The translations under genes and the position numbers were made by a program. Shown here one piece after another: positions 15,009-18,148 of a DNA stretch of 18,148 bases. Each line of letters begins with the position of its first letter. The first letter of the stretch is position 1. The DNA comes from Aquimarina sp. GTDB lineage: Bacteria; Bacteroidota; Bacteroidia; Flavobacteriales; Flavobacteriaceae. The stretch is taken from the NCBI GenBank assembly GCA_020628975.1, contig JAHDEF010000014.1, positions 1-18,148 on the forward strand. Reading direction: 5' to 3'. Under the pieces are notes generated by a model. That model was not told the origin of the DNA. It saw nothing but the letters and a program-made list of their open reading frames with translations, and did no database searches.

Positions 15009-15860
15009 TTATTTTAATCCTGCTTCTTTATGCGAATGGTGAGATTTACCTCCGATTAAAGGTTTCCCTTTATTCTCACTTGCATTTTGAATAGTACTTT
15101 CTACTTTTTCTAAAGTATGCTGAATCACGTTACCATCTTCATCATACTCAACTTCATGACTTACTGCATTTGCATTTGGATCTAAATTTTCATCAACATA
15201 CTTAACGTCAATTCCATTTGTAGTTTTAGTTCCAAATAAGTACAATTCATTATCAGCACCGGCTTTTATGTTTGAGTCAATTCTAGGCTCTTTGCCTTCA
15301 AGCTTTGCTTTCAATTCTTGCACGTATTGAGTAATCAACCAGCGTTCCTCTGTACTTGTTTGAGCAGCATAAGAACCCATGGAATTGATACCATGATAAA
15401 TAACATGATATATACTACCCTCAGTAATAGCTCTACCTGCATCATCGTAACTCGGCACCCCCAAAATCTTCTCTCGCTGCACTAAAGTTCCTTTACCGTT
15501 ACCTTTGTCACCGTGACAAATAGCACAATAAATGGTATATAACTGCATTCCTTTTGCACTATTTTCATCTGTGTAAGGAAGTGGATTTTTTAATCCAGCT
15601 TTTGCTGCTAAATACCCTTCACGATCGTTATCATATTCGTATGGCAACCACCCTCTTTGTACCGTTCCTTCTACAGGTTTTAACGCCTGTGAAGTTCCAT
15701 TGTCAGCAAAAATTTCGTTACTATGTGAACTGTAAGCTTCGTAAGCTACAGACTTGTACATATTAGGAAAATATTGATAATTCCTTTGTTTATCACCACT
15801 ACATGAAGTTATTGCTAAAGTGGCGATGACTAATGCTACTATTTTAAAAACTGCTTTCAT
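15009..15860 (-). CDS. actE: Alternative complex III mono-heme cytochrome c subunit ActE (lipoprotein)
   Basis: The protein has 283 residues. It is a c-type cytochrome that carries electrons within alternative complex III toward the oxidase. Residues 1-19 form a lipoprotein signal with lipobox ITSC, so Cys20 is the lipidated residue; ActE is lipid-anchored in the known F. johnsoniae structure. The heme motif is CAICH at 112-116, and Met161 of NSMGSY is the likely axial ligand. After about residue 190 there is a further 90-residue hydrophilic, acidic tail ending in a His cluster (KSHHSHK). I start at the Met at 15860 rather than the upstream frame extension because it opens directly on the signal peptide and lies 4 bp after the actD stop. 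Confidence 0.94.
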   Translation of the reverse strand: MKAVFKIVALVIATLAITSCSGDKQRNYQYFPNMYKSVAYEAYSSHSNEIFADNGTSQALKPVEGTVQRGWLPYEYDNDREGYLAAKAGLKNPLPYTDENSAKGMQLYTIYCAICHGDKGNGKGTLVQREKILGVPSYDDAGRAITEGSIYHVIYHGINSMGSYAAQTSTEERWLITQYVQELKAKLEGKEPRIDSNIKAGADNELYLFGTKTTNGIDVKYVDENLDPNANAVSHEVEYDEDGNVIQHTLEKVESTIQNASENKGKPLIGGKSHHSHKEAGLK

Positions 15861-15864
15861 GGAT

Positions 15865-16389
15865 CTAGTTGTTTTTAAAATTAATTTCAACAGCACCTGT
15901 ATCTTTTAGAAAAGAAGACAATTCATCTTCACCTAATTTTGATGCATCTAACTCAATACAGAACAAATCATCTGTTGTTCTTTCATTTGGATTTTCAGCT
16001 TTCTTGAAAGGCCATAATTTACTTCTCATATAAAAAGTAATTACCATTAAATGCGCCGCAAAGAAAACCGTTAATTCAAACATAATAGGCACGAAAGCGG
16101 GCATATTTTCTAAGAAACTGAAACTTGGCTTACCCCCAATATTTTGAGGCCAATCTTCAATCATTATGTAATTCATCATGGTAACTGCCACTGTCAATCC
16201 AATCAAACCATACATAAAAGCACAAATAGCTAAACGTGTGTGTGGTAATCCCATTAATTTATCTAGACCATGCACTGGGAAAGGTGTATACACCTCTTCA
16301 ATGTGGTAGTGCTTAATATTACACGCTCTTACAGCGTCCATTAAAACCTCGTCATCAAGGTAATAAGCATGAGCAACTTTTGAAGCCAT
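15865..16389 (-). CDS. actD: Alternative complex III subunit ActD (DUF3341)
   Basis: The protein has 174 residues. It is a DUF3341-family membrane subunit of alternative complex III. It has a soluble N-terminal part with the family landmarks VRACNIKHYHIEEVYTPFP and HGLDKLMGLP (about 20-50). A helical hairpin follows (about 56-77 and 100-120, the second beginning PIMFELTVFFAAH), then a soluble C-terminus. It packs between ActC and the other membrane subunits and probably stabilises the complex. It sits 19 bp downstream of actC and 4 bp upstream of actE. The length and helix number are typical. Confidence 0.94.
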   Translation of the reverse strand: MASKVAHAYYLDDEVLMDAVRACNIKHYHIEEVYTPFPVHGLDKLMGLPHTRLAICAFMYGLIGLTVAVTMMNYIMIEDWPQNIGGKPSFSFLENMPAFVPIMFELTVFFAAHLMVITFYMRSKLWPFKKAENPNERTTDDLFCIELDASKLGEDELSSFLKDTGAVEINFKNN

Positions 16390-16408
16390 ACAATACTTAA
16401 TTTATATA

Positions 16409-17857
16409 TTAATGGTGGTCGTCGTGACTGTCACCTAATAGTTCAACAATTCCTTCAGCTCTCTCGTAAGTTGGCTTCCCAGCTTCACGTAGTTTTTTAT
16501 ACTTTTCTCCTGAAGATTTTAAGATCGATTTTACTTCTGCCTGCGCAATCACAGGAAAGCTACGAGCATATAGTAAGAATAATACAAAGAAGAATCCTAT
16601 GGTACCGATGTAAATTCCTATATCTACGAAAGTAGGTGAGAACATCGTCCAAGAAGACGGTAAGTAATCACGGTGTAACGATGTTACAATAATTACAAAA
16701 CGCTCGAACCACATACCTATATTTACTACAATAGAAATAAAGAAAGAGAACATAATACTTCTTCTTAATTTTGGGAACCACATAAACTGCGGAGAGAAAA
16801 CATTACACGTCATCATTGCCCAATACGCCCACCAGTAAGGACCTGTTGCACGATTTAAAAATGCATACTGTTCGTATTCTACACCTGAATACCATGCTAC
16901 AAATAGCTCGGTAATGTAGGCAACCCCTACAATAGAACCAGTAATCATAATTACCAAGTTCATCAATTCAATGTGCTGCAGTGTAATATAATTTTCCATA
17001 TTACACACCTTACGCATAATAATTAATAAGGTATTTACCATTGCGAACCCTGAGAAAATTGCCCCAGCCACAAAATAAGGCGGAAAAATTGTCGTATGCC
17101 ACCCTGGTATAACTGAAGTTGCGAAGTCAAACGATACGATCGTGTGAACAGAAAGTACTAATGGTGTTGCTAAACCTGCTAATACCAGAGATACTTCTTC
17201 GAAACGTTGCCAATCTTTTGCTCTACCAGACCATCCGAAAGATAAAATTCCGTAGATCTTTTTAGTAAATGGCGTTACAGCCCTATCTCTAATCATTGCA
17301 AAATCTGGTAATAAACCAGTCCACCAGAAAACTAATGAAACTGATAAATAAGTCGAAATTGCAAATACATCCCACAATAATGGCGAGTTAAAGTTTACCC
17401 ATAGTGAACCAAATTGGTTTGGTATAGGTAATACCCAGTAAGCCAACCATGGGCGACCCATGTGAATGATTGGGAATAAACCAGCCTGCACTACCGAGAA
17501 AATAGTCATGGCTTCAGCAGAACGGTTAATAGCCATACGCCACTTCTGACGGAATAACAATAACACGGCTGAAATTAAAGTACCAGCGTGACCGATACCT
17601 ACCCACCATACAAAGTTCGTGATATCCCACGCCCATCCTACAGTTTTATTTAAACCCCAAGTACCAATACCTGTTGATACTGTATAAACAATACATCCTA
17701 ATCCCCATGCAAATGCAATCAAAGCAATTGAGAATACAATCCACCACTGTTTATTTGCTCTACCTTCTACAGGTGCTACCACGTCAAGTGTTACGTCGTG
17801 GTAAGACTTATCACCTGTTACAAGAGGTCTTCTTATGGGTGCTTCGTAATGAGACAT
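16409..17857 (-). CDS. actC: Alternative complex III subunit ActC (NrfD-like, quinol-binding)
   Basis: The protein has 482 residues and about ten membrane helices. It belongs to the NrfD/PsrC polysulfide-reductase membrane family and is the expected menaquinol-oxidising subunit, handing electrons to the iron-sulfur clusters of ActB. Polar residues inside otherwise hydrophobic helices are visible and include Asp79 and His90 (WVGIGHAG), His132 (IHMGRPW), and His238 with Asp244 (SVHTIVSFDF). These match places where the family has quinol-site or proton-path residues. The tail ends in DSHDDHH. It begins 29 bp after actB and is followed by actD at 19 bp. Family and name are secure from sequence and neighbours. 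Confidence 0.95.
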   Translation of the reverse strand: MSHYEAPIRRPLVTGDKSYHDVTLDVVAPVEGRANKQWWIVFSIALIAFAWGLGCIVYTVSTGIGTWGLNKTVGWAWDITNFVWWVGIGHAGTLISAVLLLFRQKWRMAINRSAEAMTIFSVVQAGLFPIIHMGRPWLAYWVLPIPNQFGSLWVNFNSPLLWDVFAISTYLSVSLVFWWTGLLPDFAMIRDRAVTPFTKKIYGILSFGWSGRAKDWQRFEEVSLVLAGLATPLVLSVHTIVSFDFATSVIPGWHTTIFPPYFVAGAIFSGFAMVNTLLIIMRKVCNMENYITLQHIELMNLVIMITGSIVGVAYITELFVAWYSGVEYEQYAFLNRATGPYWWAYWAMMTCNVFSPQFMWFPKLRRSIMFSFFISIVVNIGMWFERFVIIVTSLHRDYLPSSWTMFSPTFVDIGIYIGTIGFFFVLFLLYARSFPVIAQAEVKSILKSSGEKYKKLREAGKPTYERAEGIVELLGDSHDDHH

Positions 17858-17886
17858 AATTTATTCTTGATTTAACTCTTTATTAA

Positions 17887-18148
17887 TTAAGCTTCTTTTG
17901 TGTTACGTACCTTAACTTGATACTGCACATTTGGTTTTGTTCCTACGTGTTCTAATAAATGATACATACGATCACCCTCTAACGACTTAGCCACTTTGCT
18001 TTCTTTGTCATTTATATCACCAAAAGCAATGGCACCAGTTGTACAGGCATTTGAACAAGCCGTTTGGAACTCCCCGTCTTCGATTACACGCCCGTCTCGT
18101 TTAGCATCCAAAATGGTTTTTTGTGTCATTTGAATACACATAGAACAT
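17887..18148 (-). CDS. actB: Alternative complex III iron-sulfur subunit ActB (C-terminal fragment)
   Basis: Only the last 87 residues are inside the window; the frame continues past 18148. The first visible residues read CSMCIQMTQKTILDAKR, part of an iron-sulfur CxxC motif. A second group follows, CSNACTTGAIAFGDINDKES, then a segment like the end of NrfC/PsrB-type ferredoxin domains (RMYHLLEHVGTKPNVQY). ActB is the large extracytoplasmic subunit that fuses a molybdopterin-oxidoreductase-like part, lacking the cofactor, to a multi-cluster ferredoxin part, and carries electrons from ActC toward the heme subunits. The motif CxxxCT replaces the usual CxxxCP. The Met at 18141 is internal, not a start. 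Confidence 0.93.
   Translation of the reverse strand, partial: CSMCIQMTQKTILDAKRDGRVIEDGEFQTACSNACTTGAIAFGDINDKESKVAKSLEGDRMYHLLEHVGTKPNVQYQVKVRNTKEA

Noticed and set aside
15861..15896. 12-codon upstream extension of actE
   Set aside because: It overlaps the end of actD and would place extra residues before a clean lipoprotein signal peptide.
1..18148. CRISPR array, tRNA, rRNA, integrase or transposase
   Set aside because: No regularly spaced repeats, cloverleaf sequence, rRNA-like stretch or recombinase gene was seen on either strand.

Overview
The window reads as chromosomal DNA from a member of the Bacteroidota, most likely the family Flavobacteriaceae. The DNA is AT-rich. The alternative complex III operon is joined to cytochrome oxidase genes. 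A complete moxR/DUF58/bat block is present. Shine-Dalgarno sequences are weak or absent, and the promoter-like sites fit the TAnnTTTG type. I cannot name a genus.

Left block (1-6272, all minus strand). In transcription order the genes are moxR, a DUF58 protein, a two-membrane-segment BatD/DUF4381-like protein, batA, batB and batC. batC runs off the left edge. Most genes here are 1-45 bp apart or overlap, which suggests one transcript. A MoxR AAA+ ATPase together with membrane-anchored von Willebrand A (VWA) proteins is the classic 'Bat' arrangement, a presumed envelope chaperone or complex-assembly machine whose exact job is unsettled. A 102-bp gap after moxR holds a perfect 12-bp inverted repeat. 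The 345-bp AT-rich gap upstream of moxR holds small inverted repeats and one plausible promoter.

Middle block (6618-8487, plus strand). Two overlapping genes form a compact pair. The first is an AlbA_2/Schlafen-like protein with an unassigned C-terminal half. The second is a PPP-type metallophosphatase with a changed GDxVDRG motif. This pair is the least explained part of the window. Convergent to it on the minus strand are ruvB (no ATG start available) and queG, separated by 3 bp. A palindromic REP-like element and a possible promoter lie upstream of ruvB.

Right block (10606-18148, minus strand). In transcription order the genes are actB (3' end only), actC, actD, actE, actF, coxB and coxA, followed by a strong intrinsic terminator. 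Together they encode the quinol-oxidising alternative complex III and the CuA/heme-copper core of the aa3-type oxidase it feeds. Electrons would pass from menaquinol through ActB/ActC and the heme of ActE to CuA in CoxB and then to heme a/a3-CuB in CoxA. Lineage-flavoured oddities are a 21-histidine insert in ActF, a Lys in place of the usual Glu in the CuA loop of CoxB, two extra N-terminal membrane segments in CoxB, and a long acidic/His tail on ActE.

Most of the window is ordinary conserved flavobacterial housekeeping content. I do not see a mobile element, CRISPR array, tRNA, rRNA or a clear new defence island. The AlbA_2-phosphatase pair is the only candidate for an undescribed two-gene system.
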